From: Leptolinea sp. HRD-7
Lineage (GTDB): Bacteria > Chloroflexota > Anaerolineae > Anaerolineales > Anaerolineaceae
Assembly: GCA_024363285.1 (NCBI GenBank)
Contig: AP024710.1
Span: forward strand, 2,140,001-2,204,000
DNA length: 64,000 bases
Reading direction: 5' to 3'
Below the pieces are notes generated by a model. That model ran no database searches. It saw only the letters and a list, made by a program, of their open reading frames with translations, and was not told the DNA's origin. This document shows, in pieces, positions 31,963-43,155 of this stretch. Numbering within the stretch: position 1 is the first letter of the stretch; each line of letters starts with the position of its first letter. Both the position numbers and the translations under genes were made by a program.

Positions 31963-32952
31963 ATGAAAATAACTGAAACAAAATACAAGAATATCGATGC
32001 CATTAGAATGGAAAGCCAATCCATCGCAGTGACGATGTTACCCGGGAGCGGCGCTAAGATCCAGAGTATTTTCGACAAAAAAGCTGGAAAAGAAATTTTG
32101 TTCCAATCGTATAGGCCAGATTTTCGGATGGCGGATTACGGAGACCCTTTTCCCTGGGGTGACATGAGCGGATTTGATGAGGTTTTTCCGACCATTGATG
32201 AGTGTTTCTATCCATCTGGTCCATGGAAAGGAACATATATACCGGACCATGGCGAGGTTTGGACGCTGCCCTGGGATTGTCGGATTGAAGATGAAAGAAT
32301 CAAATTCAGAGTGCATGGTATTAAGTTCCCCTACTCATTGGAGAAGACAGTTGAATTCATCCGGGATGACTGCTTCCGCATGTCATACCGGGTTGAAAAC
32401 TTGTCTTGCTTTGACCTGTATTCCATCTGGTGCCCGCATCCCTTCTTCAAAGTAGATGAACCTACTACTCATGTCATTCTCCCGCCTTCCGTGAAAGAGG
32501 TCATTTCAACCTGTGGATTGGATAATAAATTAGGGGCTTACGGCCGTATTCATTCCTGGCCTGTCACAAATTTAGAGGACGGCACTCCCTATGATATTTC
32601 GGATGTAAAGGATCCTCCCTATCCGGAAAAGTGTGAAAAATTTTATGCTGTGCAAACACCCGAAGAAGGGTGGTGCGCGTTACATAATACAATAACCGGA
32701 TACGCGGTAGGTCTATCCTATCCGGTCGAACAGTTGCCTTACCTGGGGGTATGGGAAGGGATCATAGACGGCATGTATGTCACCGCGTTGGAACCGGTGA
32801 CCGGCTCGCTGGACCGGTTGGATCTGGCGGTGCTGGCCGGGAAAGCTGGAATGATCCCGGCGCGTGGAACGGTGGAATGGTATCTAAACATTACGCTGGG
32901 CGTGGTGGAACAAATTTCAAGAATCTCGAAAGAAGGAGAAATTTTCTCGTAA
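31963..32952 (+). CDS. Aldose 1-epimerase-like (galactose mutarotase superfamily) protein
   Basis: 329 residues with the all-beta supersandwich pattern of the galactose mutarotase superfamily: MLPGSGAKIQSIFDKKAGKE near the N-terminus, DHGEVWTLPW in the middle, WCPHPFF with a candidate catalytic histidine, and a C-terminal LGVWEGIIDGMYVTALEP. It probably interconverts sugar anomers released by GH127 or GH31, or binds the oligosaccharide. It follows GH31 by 15 bp and is the last gene of this unit. It belongs to a less characterised branch than GalM, so the exact reaction is open. Confidence 0.82.
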   Translation: MKITETKYKNIDAIRMESQSIAVTMLPGSGAKIQSIFDKKAGKEILFQSYRPDFRMADYGDPFPWGDMSGFDEVFPTIDECFYPSGPWKGTYIPDHGEVWTLPWDCRIEDERIKFRVHGIKFPYSLEKTVEFIRDDCFRMSYRVENLSCFDLYSIWCPHPFFKVDEPTTHVILPPSVKEVISTCGLDNKLGAYGRIHSWPVTNLEDGTPYDISDVKDPPYPEKCEKFYAVQTPEEGWCALHNTITGYAVGLSYPVEQLPYLGVWEGIIDGMYVTALEPVTGSLDRLDLAVLAGKAGMIPARGTVEWYLNITLGVVEQISRISKEGEIFS

Positions 32953-34847
<1,895 letters not shown>

Positions 34848-34884
34848 TCACCGCTTACTCAGTTTTAAATAACGATTAATTAGT

Positions 34885-34922
34885 ACCGAGGGAAACTGAT
34901 ATAGTAAACAGTTTCTCTCGGT
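34885..34922 (+). terminator. Terminator after GH51
   Basis: 14-bp stem with one G-T pair (ACCGAGGGAAACTG at 34885-34898 with 34909-34922), 10-nt loop, followed by TTCATTTCT. It begins 37 bp after the GH51 stop. Confidence 0.75.
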
Positions 34923-35065
34923 TTCATTTCTGCCGGTTACACCCTGATTTATTTGGTTTTCTCCATTGGGATCTCTTTTCGGCTGGTTTAAGGCTACAAT
35001 AGCTCTTAAAGAAGAAGTTCAATCACTCTTTCCGGTTGAAACTGGAATAACCTTTAGAGGTACAC

Positions 35066-35956
35066 ATGACCCTGGTATACATGAAGACTGTTCTGGATAA
35101 AGCCTATAAAAACGGATACGCCGTTGGCGCGTTCAATGTGATCAATATGGAGTTTTTGGAGGCGATCATTACGGCCGCCCGGAAATCTGCTTCGCCGGTG
35201 ATATTGAATATCGCGGAAGTCCACCTGCCTTTTGTGACTCTTGATAACATCGTTCCCGCGATCAAGGCTGTGGCTGGCCGCGAACGCTTTGACATTGTCC
35301 TTAACCTTGATCATGGTTTGACCATCCCTACGATCGAAAAAGCTATTTCTCTCGGGTTTACGTCGATCATGTTCGACGGCTCCCACCTGGATTTTGACGA
35401 AAACATCCGGCAAACCCGGGAAGTGGTGAAGCTGTGCCGTCCGTGGAATATCACCGTTGAGGCAGAGTTAGGGGCAGTAGGTGGAGCGGAGGGCGGAGAA
35501 CTGATCGGCAAAGCTGACCCCGCCAAATACACCGATATCAATCAGGCCAAACAGTTTGTCAATGAAACAGGAATCGATGCGTTGGCTGTAGCGATCGGTA
35601 ATTCACACGGCAAATACAAAGGTGAACCAGATCTGGATTTTGATCGTCTGAAAGCGATTCGGGATGTAACCGGAATCCCGTTAGTTCTACATGGCGGCTC
35701 TGGAATTTCCGCGGCTGATTTCAAGAGAGCTATCTCTTTAGGGATTGCCAAGATCAATTTCTTTACAGGTATGTCTGAAGCGGCCATGAAAGCAACGGCT
35801 GATTACATGATTACAGCGGGTCAACGCTATAACGATTATCCGATGATGATGAACCGGGTGAGAGAACAGGTGGCTCGGGTTGTATCCGAGCAGATGGATA
35901 TATTTGGGAGCTGTGGAAAAGCCGCGGCTGACCTGACTGAAACCAAACCTGTTTGA
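35066..35956 (+). CDS. Class II ketose-bisphosphate aldolase (GatY/KbaY/Fba family)
   Basis: 296 residues. Zinc and catalytic motifs of class II aldolases are in order: NLDHGLT (H about 82), VEAELGAVGG (about 133-142), GNSHGKYKG (about 173-181) and LHGGSGIS (about 207-214). The enzyme cleaves or forms a ketose bisphosphate with dihydroxyacetone phosphate; whether the substrate is fructose-, tagatose- or another bisphosphate is not decided by these motifs. It follows the arabinoside locus and could serve its downstream catabolism, but has its own upstream region. ATG 35066 has AGAGG at 35056-35060. The C-terminal DIFGSCGKA is typical of shorter KbaY-like members. Confidence 0.9.
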   Translation: MTLVYMKTVLDKAYKNGYAVGAFNVINMEFLEAIITAARKSASPVILNIAEVHLPFVTLDNIVPAIKAVAGRERFDIVLNLDHGLTIPTIEKAISLGFTSIMFDGSHLDFDENIRQTREVVKLCRPWNITVEAELGAVGGAEGGELIGKADPAKYTDINQAKQFVNETGIDALAVAIGNSHGKYKGEPDLDFDRLKAIRDVTGIPLVLHGGSGISAADFKRAISLGIAKINFFTGMSEAAMKATADYMITAGQRYNDYPMMMNRVREQVARVVSEQMDIFGSCGKAAADLTETKPV

Positions 35957-36163
35957 AATCCAGGGATGCGACTTTATTATCAGGACTGAATTAACTCTTG
36001 TCTGGAAATGTTTTTAAAACATCCTGATGAAATCTCACGAATTCGGAAATTTGCTATCAAGAAGTTGCGAAACCTGACGATAAGAATATGAATTGATGGC
36101 TGACGAGAGATTCGTCACATCGCAGATTTTATTTTTATCCGTTACCTTTAAGTCAGGTTACTT

Positions 36164-38056
36164 GTGGATCGCAGAAGTTTATTGAAGAGATTTGAAATAA
36201 AAACCATACTGGATCAATTTATTGAGAAAAAAGTCCGTGTAAAAAATTCACAAAAACGCGAAAATATAATTTTCACATTATGCATTTTAGCTTACCTGGG
36301 ATTGATGGGCTCCCTGACGATTCCCAATGTTTCCAATGCCGGAAAAGGGATAATCGCGCAGTTTGAAGTTCTTTTATCCATTTATATGGCGTTGAGTTTT
36401 TCCAAAAAAGGATTTTGGGCAGGTGTGTTACTCAATACGGCCAACATCCTTTTAATTGTACTTACCATATTTCTTGCGGAAAATTCTGGCGCTGTGACTG
36501 GGATTGTGGTCAATGTTTTTACTATCCTGTCTATTTGGATTGTCTCGATATTGATGAGCCGCAATGAGAAACACATCTCGGAAGTGATTCAACAAAAGGA
36601 ACAATTACTTCACCTGAACAAAGAGATCCTGGAATCTGAACAGGAACTAAAAAGGCAAAATAACGAGCTTCAGGTTTCATATCAGATTATTAAGAATGGG
36701 GAAGAAAAATTAAACTATCTGGCCTTCTATGACACACTGACGAAGTTGCCCAACCGAAAAATGATCATGGACAGGTTGGAATTATTGGTCAATTTGTCAC
36801 GTCACAATGCGCTCTCCTTTTTTGTGGTTTTTATTGACCTCGATGATTTTAAAAAGATCAATGATTCTTTAGGTCATTCCATGGGAGACGCGCTTATCGT
36901 GGCTGTAGCCTCAAGGTTGAGGAAACTCGTTCATGAAAATGATATTCTCGGCCGTTTGGGTGGCGATGAATTTGCTTTGATCATTCAGCAGGATTTAAAG
37001 GATGAGGATGTCCTCCAGTATGTTGAGACATTAAGAAGGTCACTTGAACAGAAATTCCGTATCGAAACCCATGATTTAGCGATTAATGCCAGTTTTGGAA
37101 TTTCAAAATATCCCCGTGATGGCATAGACCCCAATGAATTGATCCGGAGTGCCGATACGGCTATGTATAGAGCGAAAGAAACTGGAAAGAATGGTGTGTA
37201 TTTCTTCCAACGAGACATTTTGAATGAGATTTTGACCCGAATCGATTTTGAAAACCACATGAAAAAAGCCATTGAGAATGACGAGTTCTTTCTGGTTTAT
37301 CAACCTCAGTACAATCTGGATGGGGGAACATTAAGAGGATTTGAAACATTGATCCGGTGGCAGTCAACGGCGTATGGTCTGGTCACTCCGTTGAAATTCA
37401 TCCCGGTTGCAGAAGACACCCGGCTTATCATCCCACTGGGAAAGTGGATTTTGTTGACAGCCTGCAAGAGAATTGTTGAATTGATGGAAAAATATCAGTT
37501 GCCGGATATCGTTTTATCTGTAAATATCTCCGCTATTCAGATTGAAGATCCGGATTTTATTTTTATGCTGAAGTCTGTTCTCGAACTGAGTGGCCTTCCA
37601 CCCCGGAATCTTGAACTGGAGATTACCGAGAGCGTTATGATCAAATCATTGGAGCGGACCCGTCAGATTCTTAATGACTTGAAAACGATGGGTGTAATGA
37701 TCGCACTGGATGATTTTGGCACCGGGTATTCATCACTTCGGTATTTGCAGCTTCTTCCTATCGATACATTGAAGATCGATAAATCTTTCATCGATAACAT
37801 TTCTGAAAATGAAAGAAACAAACAGGTTATCGGCGCGATCATCTCGCTGGTACATCAAATGGGCATCATCGTAGTGGCTGAGGGGGTAGAAAATGATGTT
37901 CAATTGAATTACCTGAGAGAAGAAAAATGCGATGGCATTCAAGGGTTCCTGCTGGGAAAACCTTTATCCTCCCGGGAGCTTGTCGATTTCCTGGAAAACA
38001 AATTAAATACCCAATTTGACGAAGCTATACTAACCCGAAAACTCTCAATAATTTAA
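36164..38056 (+). CDS. Membrane GGDEF-EAL cyclic-di-GMP protein
   Basis: 630 residues from a GTG start (weak ribosome site, so the start is provisional). Three or four N-terminal helices (about 40-130) are followed by a coiled coil (about 135-185), a GGDEF domain with intact GGDEF at 266-270, and an EAL domain (about 365-615) with FETLIRW in place of EAL, plus DDFGTGYSS and EGVEN. Both active sites look usable. The inhibitory I-site before GGDEF reads HEND instead of RxxD, so product inhibition is probably lost. No partner genes are adjacent; it stands alone between the aldolase and glycosyltransferase genes. Confidence 0.92.
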   Translation: MDRRSLLKRFEIKTILDQFIEKKVRVKNSQKRENIIFTLCILAYLGLMGSLTIPNVSNAGKGIIAQFEVLLSIYMALSFSKKGFWAGVLLNTANILLIVLTIFLAENSGAVTGIVVNVFTILSIWIVSILMSRNEKHISEVIQQKEQLLHLNKEILESEQELKRQNNELQVSYQIIKNGEEKLNYLAFYDTLTKLPNRKMIMDRLELLVNLSRHNALSFFVVFIDLDDFKKINDSLGHSMGDALIVAVASRLRKLVHENDILGRLGGDEFALIIQQDLKDEDVLQYVETLRRSLEQKFRIETHDLAINASFGISKYPRDGIDPNELIRSADTAMYRAKETGKNGVYFFQRDILNEILTRIDFENHMKKAIENDEFFLVYQPQYNLDGGTLRGFETLIRWQSTAYGLVTPLKFIPVAEDTRLIIPLGKWILLTACKRIVELMEKYQLPDIVLSVNISAIQIEDPDFIFMLKSVLELSGLPPRNLELEITESVMIKSLERTRQILNDLKTMGVMIALDDFGTGYSSLRYLQLLPIDTLKIDKSFIDNISENERNKQVIGAIISLVHQMGIIVVAEGVENDVQLNYLREEKCDGIQGFLLGKPLSSRELVDFLENKLNTQFDEAILTRKLSII

Positions 38057-38180
38057 CCTTAAGGAAAAATCAGCGGCAGCGCATTGTAATTTATTGCTGG
38101 TGGGATATTAATGGTAGACTTAACCCGGTAATTCCCTGGATACAACAAGGTATCTTTCATTTCAAATACTACCAGAGGTA

Positions 38181-39128
38181 ATGATGATCGACGGTAAGAA
38201 AATCGGAGTAGTAGTTCCTGCTTACAATGAATCAAAACTAATCGCGAAAACCATCGCAGGAATGCCGGAGTATGTCGATCAAATAATTGTCGTCAACGAT
38301 TGCAGCAAAGACAATACCGGAGAAATTGTCGCCGAAATTGCGAAAACAGACCCCAGAGTAATACTTATCAATCATGATGTAAACAAAGGAGTCGGTGGAG
38401 CCATCAGTACGGGGTATATCTACTGCCGTGATAATGACCTTGATATTGCCGTGGTCATGGCCGGTGACAACCAGATGGACCCCAACGATTTACCCAATCT
38501 TCTCGCCCCGGTTCTGCAGGATAAAGCAGATTATTCAAAAGGCAACCGGTTAATCACCGGAGAAGCGTGGAAAAAAATTCCGAAGGTGCGGTATTTCGGG
38601 AATTCTATGCTTTCTTTCCTTACTAAAATCGCCAGTGGTTACTGGCACGTGGCTGACTCTCAAACCGGGTATACCGCTTTAAATAAACGCGCTCTAAAAA
38701 TGCTCCCGCTGGAAGATATCTACCCTCGCTACGGGATGCCAAACGACTTTCTGGTTACATTGAATATATACAATATGCGCGTGGTCGACGTCCCGGTTCG
38801 GCCTGTCTACGCGGATGAGACCAGTGGTATCAATATCAAGAAAGTCATCTTCAGTCTTTCCTTCCTGCTTGTTAAATTATTCTTCAAGCGCATGATCCAG
38901 AAGTACATCATCCGCGATTTCCATCCCCTGGTACTGTTTTACTTCTTCGGGGCATTTTTAATGATGCTCGATATTCCGCTGTTGATCCGGTTCTTTTATC
39001 GATGGGCTATAACGAATGCCGCGCCGGAGGTGACCCTGATGATGATCCTTCTCTGTTCCATCTCCGGGCTGCAGTTGATGTTATTCGCCATGTTGTTCGA
39101 TATGGAAAGCAACCGCGAATTAAAATAG
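38181..39128 (+). CDS. GT2 family glycosyltransferase (dolichyl/polyprenyl-phosphate sugar synthase-like)
   Basis: 315 residues. GT-A domain with VVVPAYNES, VVNDCSKDNT, and the DXD-like AGDNQMDP; two C-terminal membrane helices (about 248-305). This layout resembles DPM1/GtrB-type enzymes that load a sugar on polyprenyl phosphate, which GT-C enzymes such as the product of the next locus then use. Start may be ATG 38181 or 38184; AGAGG (38174-38178) suits the second. The pairing with the downstream GT-C gene (109 bp away) suggests a cell-envelope glycan pathway. Confidence 0.9.
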   Translation: MMIDGKKIGVVVPAYNESKLIAKTIAGMPEYVDQIIVVNDCSKDNTGEIVAEIAKTDPRVILINHDVNKGVGGAISTGYIYCRDNDLDIAVVMAGDNQMDPNDLPNLLAPVLQDKADYSKGNRLITGEAWKKIPKVRYFGNSMLSFLTKIASGYWHVADSQTGYTALNKRALKMLPLEDIYPRYGMPNDFLVTLNIYNMRVVDVPVRPVYADETSGINIKKVIFSLSFLLVKLFFKRMIQKYIIRDFHPLVLFYFFGAFLMMLDIPLLIRFFYRWAITNAAPEVTLMMILLCSISGLQLMLFAMLFDMESNRELK

Positions 39129-39237
39129 CATCACTTCAGGATAGAAATGTGAATAAAAACTTCCGACTGCTGATTACCACGCTTATTCATTTCCGGCAGA
39201 CTGTTTGCAATTCCATTTCTCAGGGAAGATCATATTC

Positions 39238-39624
39238 ATGAGTCTTGCGTTCGATATCCCACAATTCTCTTCCGAACCCCGGATTTTGTTTTTCCTATCA
39301 GCGCTGATGATCGTTGCGACCGGGCTTTTTCTGCTTTCACTGTTCAGGGTAAAAACCATTCCGGAATACCTGGTGGGTTTCTATTTATTGTGCGTCGCTC
39401 AAATCGTGCTTGTTTTTGAGGCAGCCAGTCTCTGTCACAGGGTTAACGAGAAAGGGTTTATTCTTGCCGGGAACCTGGTGCTTTTTGCTCTGTCGTTAAT
39501 TGCCTGGTATCTTGGGAAGCGGCCGCGATTGCTGGATATCAACCTAATTAAGTCCGGTACCGGTAGACTCTTAAATACACTGCGTGACAATCCAGCGCTA
39601 TCCATTTTTCTTTTTTTCTTTTAG
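39238..39624 (+). CDS. N-terminal part of a GT-C membrane glycosyltransferase (frameshifted)
   Basis: 128 residues from ATG 39238 (AGGGAAG at 39222-39228). It has three hydrophobic segments and ends in SIFLFFF at a TAG inside a T-rich tract. In the -1 frame the sequence continues smoothly as LLAAYAYAAYLILNVPQ into the next reading frame. A heptamer T TTT TTC (39612-39618) in the correct phase lies two codons before the stop. Either one T is missing here (sequencing or real mutation) or the gene uses programmed -1 frameshifting to make a product of about 650 residues. Confidence 0.75.
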   Translation: MSLAFDIPQFSSEPRILFFLSALMIVATGLFLLSLFRVKTIPEYLVGFYLLCVAQIVLVFEAASLCHRVNEKGFILAGNLVLFALSLIAWYLGKRPRLLDINLIKSGTGRLLNTLRDNPALSIFLFFF

Positions 39625-39647
39625 CGGCTTACGCGTATGCCGCGTAT

Positions 39648-41195
39648 TTGATCCTCAATGTGCCACAAAATGTGGATGATGTTCTGTCGACCTATCTGGC
39701 GAGGGTAGGATTCTGGCTGCAATACGGATCTTTCGCTCCATGGACAACATCACCGTATAACCTTCCGCAGGTCGTTTTCCCGGCCAATCCTCAAATACTG
39801 TCACTCTGGCTTGTGCTTTTTTCGGGCACAGATCAACTGGCAGGATTTTCTCAGTGGGTCACCTCAATGGTTACCGTGGTGGCAATTTTCGGTCTGGCGC
39901 GGATTATTAAACAGAGTATGGCGCATTCCCTGTTTATTGCCGGGCTGTATATCACCATTCCGGCTGTGGCATTAGAGCTTTCCACCGCGCAGACTGACCT
40001 GATGGCCGCGGCATTTTTTGTCTGCGGAGTGTTTTTGTTATATTCCGGCTGGAAATCCAACAGATTCGGTGTCATCCTCTTATCCGCGCTTTCCTTCGCA
40101 CTGGGGATAGGCACCAAGCAAACGGTGCTGTTTGCCGCGCCGGGGGCGGCTGTTATATTCATTTTATTATTCATAATGGTTCCCCAAAACCGGTGGAAAA
40201 AGACCTGGTTCCTGGCCGGGGGAATGGCTGCTTTTTTTATATTGGTCGGGTCTTATTTCTATATTCAGAATCTCGTTTATTTTGGCAAGCTGTTGGGACC
40301 GGAAACTGTCGCAGAGACATATACCGGTATCCAGGGCTTATCCATTTTCGGCCGAATCTGGATGGGATTGGGCAACTTTGCTCAATTCCTTCTCTCCTGT
40401 TTTTTCAGCGAATTTTTTGCCGACCAGATCACACCGATCATAGCGCTTTACCCTCCGTTACTGGGTGATGTGACAGAATTCACCGAGCTGATCACAACCT
40501 TTAGTACGGGAACGATCGGTATACTGGTCACATACCTGTCAATCTATGTGATCTGCTCCGGTTTTCGTAAGATAAAGAAAGAAAAGGATCCAATCGTGCT
40601 AGGATTGCTGGCCGCGGGTCTTATCTATTTTCTGGTGCTGTGTTTTATCCGCCAGTATTCCGCTTCCATCTTCCGATATTCCCTGTTATCCTTCGCGCTA
40701 TTCCTCCCGTTGATCGGAGAGGCTGACTATTTTAAAATTGACGCGAAAGGCCGCCTTGTTTGGAACGAAAGACTGGGAATCGTCATCGTGGTATCCCTGC
40801 TAATACTGGGGTGGACGCTGACGGCCGATAAAGCGAAGTCATTGTACAATCACGTGGCGCTTCCCGGTATGAACCGTACGGAAAAACAACTGGTGCTGAT
40901 GCCGGAATTTGCCAATACTTACAAATATCTTGACGAGTTGATCCCGTCGGATTCTTCCATTGGATTGGTCGGTACGGGGAAATACCCGGTTTTACCGCTT
41001 TTTGGAAAGTATTACACCCGCCGGGTGGAACAGATTGTGCCCACAGAAGATGGTCAGCTACATCTGGACAGAATGAAGCCGCTGGAATTTTTACTGATTG
41101 ATTCCATTCTTCTGGATGGCAATCTGATCGTTCCAGATGACTATATAAAGCTCACAACTCGCAACGACTTCACCATCTATCGTCTGGCGAAATAG
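39648..41195 (+). CDS. C-terminal part of a GT-C membrane glycosyltransferase (PMT/ArnT-like)
   Basis: 515 residues from a TTG, but the frame is open upstream to the slippery tract at 39612-39618 and the first helix spans the junction, so this is not an independent gene. It has about ten membrane helices. The DD of NVDDVLSTYLARV lies in the first extracytoplasmic loop, as do the acidic catalytic residues of protein-mannosyltransferase and ArnT-type enzymes. A soluble C-terminal part (about 400-515) follows the last helix. Expected role: transfer of a sugar from polyprenyl phosphate to an external acceptor, in partnership with the GT2 protein at 38181-39128. Confidence 0.8.
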   Translation: MILNVPQNVDDVLSTYLARVGFWLQYGSFAPWTTSPYNLPQVVFPANPQILSLWLVLFSGTDQLAGFSQWVTSMVTVVAIFGLARIIKQSMAHSLFIAGLYITIPAVALELSTAQTDLMAAAFFVCGVFLLYSGWKSNRFGVILLSALSFALGIGTKQTVLFAAPGAAVIFILLFIMVPQNRWKKTWFLAGGMAAFFILVGSYFYIQNLVYFGKLLGPETVAETYTGIQGLSIFGRIWMGLGNFAQFLLSCFFSEFFADQITPIIALYPPLLGDVTEFTELITTFSTGTIGILVTYLSIYVICSGFRKIKKEKDPIVLGLLAAGLIYFLVLCFIRQYSASIFRYSLLSFALFLPLIGEADYFKIDAKGRLVWNERLGIVIVVSLLILGWTLTADKAKSLYNHVALPGMNRTEKQLVLMPEFANTYKYLDELIPSDSSIGLVGTGKYPVLPLFGKYYTRRVEQIVPTEDGQLHLDRMKPLEFLLIDSILLDGNLIVPDDYIKLTTRNDFTIYRLAK

Positions 41196-41233
41196 CCAGA
41201 TTAATCTATGAGTTAAATGGGAATTCTTCCACG

Positions 41234-42088
41234 TTGAGATCATCGCCTGTGGAATACGGATTAAAGCCGGGAAACATAGCGAATCCCTTTTGGGTTTTAA
41301 TCTTTCTTCTGATGCTCACCGCCTGCGTGCCAGTGACGCCTACACTGTTTTCCACGACCAAAGAGCCAGTAACGCCAACAATAACCTATTCGGCGACATT
41401 AGAACCTTCGGGCACACCAACGGAAACGCTTTTACCTTCTCCCTCTTCTTCGCCAACATCCATATTAACTCCGGAACTATCGAAAACCTTCACGCCTTCG
41501 CCCGCCCCCACGCTGACTGTCACTCCGGCTTATGTGGTGCTTCGGGGAGTTGTCAACCCGGAGCATGTCAACTGTTATTATGGGCCGTCTAAAGCGTATC
41601 TCTACAAATATGGTTTGCTGAAAGGCAACCGGTTGGATATCATCGGCTGGCAGCCGGATACCGGCTATCTTCAGGTGAAGGCTATTGGCGGTGACAATCC
41701 CTGCTGGATGAACAGGGAATTTATGGATATTGCCGGAGATATTCAGTCAGTACGGCCAGTATCGCCGGAAGACGTAAAACTACCGCAATCACCATATTAT
41801 CCCGCGCTGGCTTTTGCGAAGGCGGAACGCAGTGGCAACGAAGTGACAATCACATGGTCTCCGTTGAAATTGAAAGCCGGTGATGATTCAGAGCAGGAGC
41901 CATATCTATTGGAAACCTGGGTATGCCGCGATGGAAAGATCACTTTCGTGCCGGTAGGCGCCTATCAGAACCAGGCGAAGGTGGCCGACGAACCTGGTTG
42001 TGGCGGGTTGTCACACGCTCGGGTGTACGGGGTGGAAAAACACGGCTATACAAAGTACCTCGAATTTGACTGGCCGCAGGCGGATTAA
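41234..42088 (+). CDS. Lipoprotein with Thr/Pro-rich linker and SH3-like domain
   Basis: 284 residues from a TTG (GGGA at 41219-41222). A type II signal peptide with lipobox LTAC puts the lipidated cysteine at residue 31. A Ser/Thr/Pro-rich linker (about 35-97) follows, then a bacterial SH3-like domain (about 98-165) with VNPEHVNCYYGPSKAYLYKY, a pattern common in Chloroflexota surface lipoproteins. The C-terminal part (about 185-284) resembles a fibronectin-like strand region with two cysteines. Probable surface or cell-wall-associated protein of unknown binding target. It stands 38 bp after the GT-C gene. Confidence 0.8.
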   Translation: MRSSPVEYGLKPGNIANPFWVLIFLLMLTACVPVTPTLFSTTKEPVTPTITYSATLEPSGTPTETLLPSPSSSPTSILTPELSKTFTPSPAPTLTVTPAYVVLRGVVNPEHVNCYYGPSKAYLYKYGLLKGNRLDIIGWQPDTGYLQVKAIGGDNPCWMNREFMDIAGDIQSVRPVSPEDVKLPQSPYYPALAFAKAERSGNEVTITWSPLKLKAGDDSEQEPYLLETWVCRDGKITFVPVGAYQNQAKVADEPGCGGLSHARVYGVEKHGYTKYLEFDWPQAD

Positions 42089-42181
42089 CAAAAATCTTGT
42101 GCCGGCAAAGGACAATTCAGGGTATAAATCTATCTCTCAGAATACAATTTTGGTTGTCAAATATAAAAAGGAAAATACACA

Positions 42182-42658
42182 ATGAGCCATGTTCTAATCA
42201 TTTACGAATCCCGAACCGGGAATGTGAAGCAGATGGCGGAAGCGATCTCCGAAGGCGTTAAACAGGAAGGGCTTGATGTAAAGGTACTCCCCGTCAATCA
42301 GGTTCAGATCGAAGATATGACCGGCGCTTCTGGCATCATAGCCGGGACCTTTACTTCCTACGGCATTGTCGCCGGTGAGATGAAAACTCTGTTCGACGCA
42401 TCGGTTAAAAAACACGGGAGCCTGAAGGGCAAGGTAGGCGGGGCTTTCGCGTCAAGCGGCGGATTGGGTGGCGGAGTGGAGATCACTATTCTTTCCATCC
42501 TGCAGATGATGCTGGTACATGGTATGATCATCGAAGGCAATTACCACTCGCCGCATTTTGGACCGGTAGCCATCGGTAAACCGGATGAAAAGAACCTGAA
42601 GGCCTGTGTTGATCTGGGAAAACGCGTGGCGGTTCTGATAAAAAGACTCGGGTTGTAG
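42182..42658 (+). CDS. Flavodoxin / NAD(P)H-oxidoreductase-like flavoprotein
   Basis: 158 residues with the flavodoxin fold. The FMN phosphate loop is IYESRTGNVKQMA (7-19) and the aromatic loop TFTSYGIVAGEMK is typical of WrbA-like short flavodoxins; SSGGLGGGVEIT forms the third contact loop. Likely a low-potential electron carrier or quinone reductase in this anaerobe. AAGGAAA precedes the ATG. A strong terminator follows (42673-42714), so the gene is probably monocistronic. Confidence 0.9.
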   Translation: MSHVLIIYESRTGNVKQMAEAISEGVKQEGLDVKVLPVNQVQIEDMTGASGIIAGTFTSYGIVAGEMKTLFDASVKKHGSLKGKVGGAFASSGGLGGGVEITILSILQMMLVHGMIIEGNYHSPHFGPVAIGKPDEKNLKACVDLGKRVAVLIKRLGL

Positions 42659-42672
42659 TCTGGATTTTACAA

Positions 42673-42714
42673 AAAACCAGGAGAGAATACTTGAAAATGC
42701 TCTCTCCTGGTTTT
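42673..42714 (+). terminator. Terminator after flavodoxin
   Basis: Perfect 14-bp stem (AAAACCAGGAGAGA at 42673-42686 with 42701-42714) with a 14-nt loop; the right arm ends in TTTT followed by ATATTC. Confidence 0.85.
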
Positions 42715-42738
42715 ATATTCACCCGGGAATGTAAAAAT

Positions 42739-42963
42739 TCACCGTCCGATTTCCCGGGCAGCTTTCTGTAGAAGAATATTTCCCATGTCGGTCAGGCGTT
42801 TTAATTGTTGCGGGGATGGCGTTATTCCATTTTCGAAATCATCCAATAACCTCAGCATTGCTCCGCGAACTCCACTGGCGCGGTGTGCCACAACGGAATC
42901 AGCCGATATGCGTTCAAGCCGTAATAGCAATATTTTCATGGATCGAATTTGTTCTTCAGTCAT
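42739..42963 (-). CDS. Small hypothetical protein
   Basis: 74 residues, predominantly helical, charged (MTEEQIRSMKILLLRLERIS, LKRLTDMGNILLQKA). No family recognised. It has no strong ribosome site, but the sequence has a natural amino-acid composition and nothing else occupies this strand or the opposite one between the flavodoxin terminator and the next gene. Could be a small regulatory or structural protein; a chance open frame is not excluded. Confidence 0.5.
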   Translation of the reverse strand: MTEEQIRSMKILLLRLERISADSVVAHRASGVRGAMLRLLDDFENGITPSPQQLKRLTDMGNILLQKAAREIGR

Positions 42964-43155
42964 ATGATAATTGTATCTAACTTCGTTCCGGAGAAACCAG
43001 AACCTTATACCAATGGCTGATAAGCCGCAGAAGTATTCTTTATATTGAGCCCTCTTTTTTTCGGGGCTTTTGATTATCTGGTTTAAAATTCTCCAGGGGT
43101 ATGGGTGTATATTTGAGAAATCCGTTGTTTTATCTTATACCCGCGCGGGGGTTGT

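Noticed and set aside
39648-41195. Independent gene starting at the TTG 39648
   Set aside because: The start lies within a membrane helix that continues upstream in the same frame, and no ribosome site precedes it; it is better read as the second part of a frameshifted gene.
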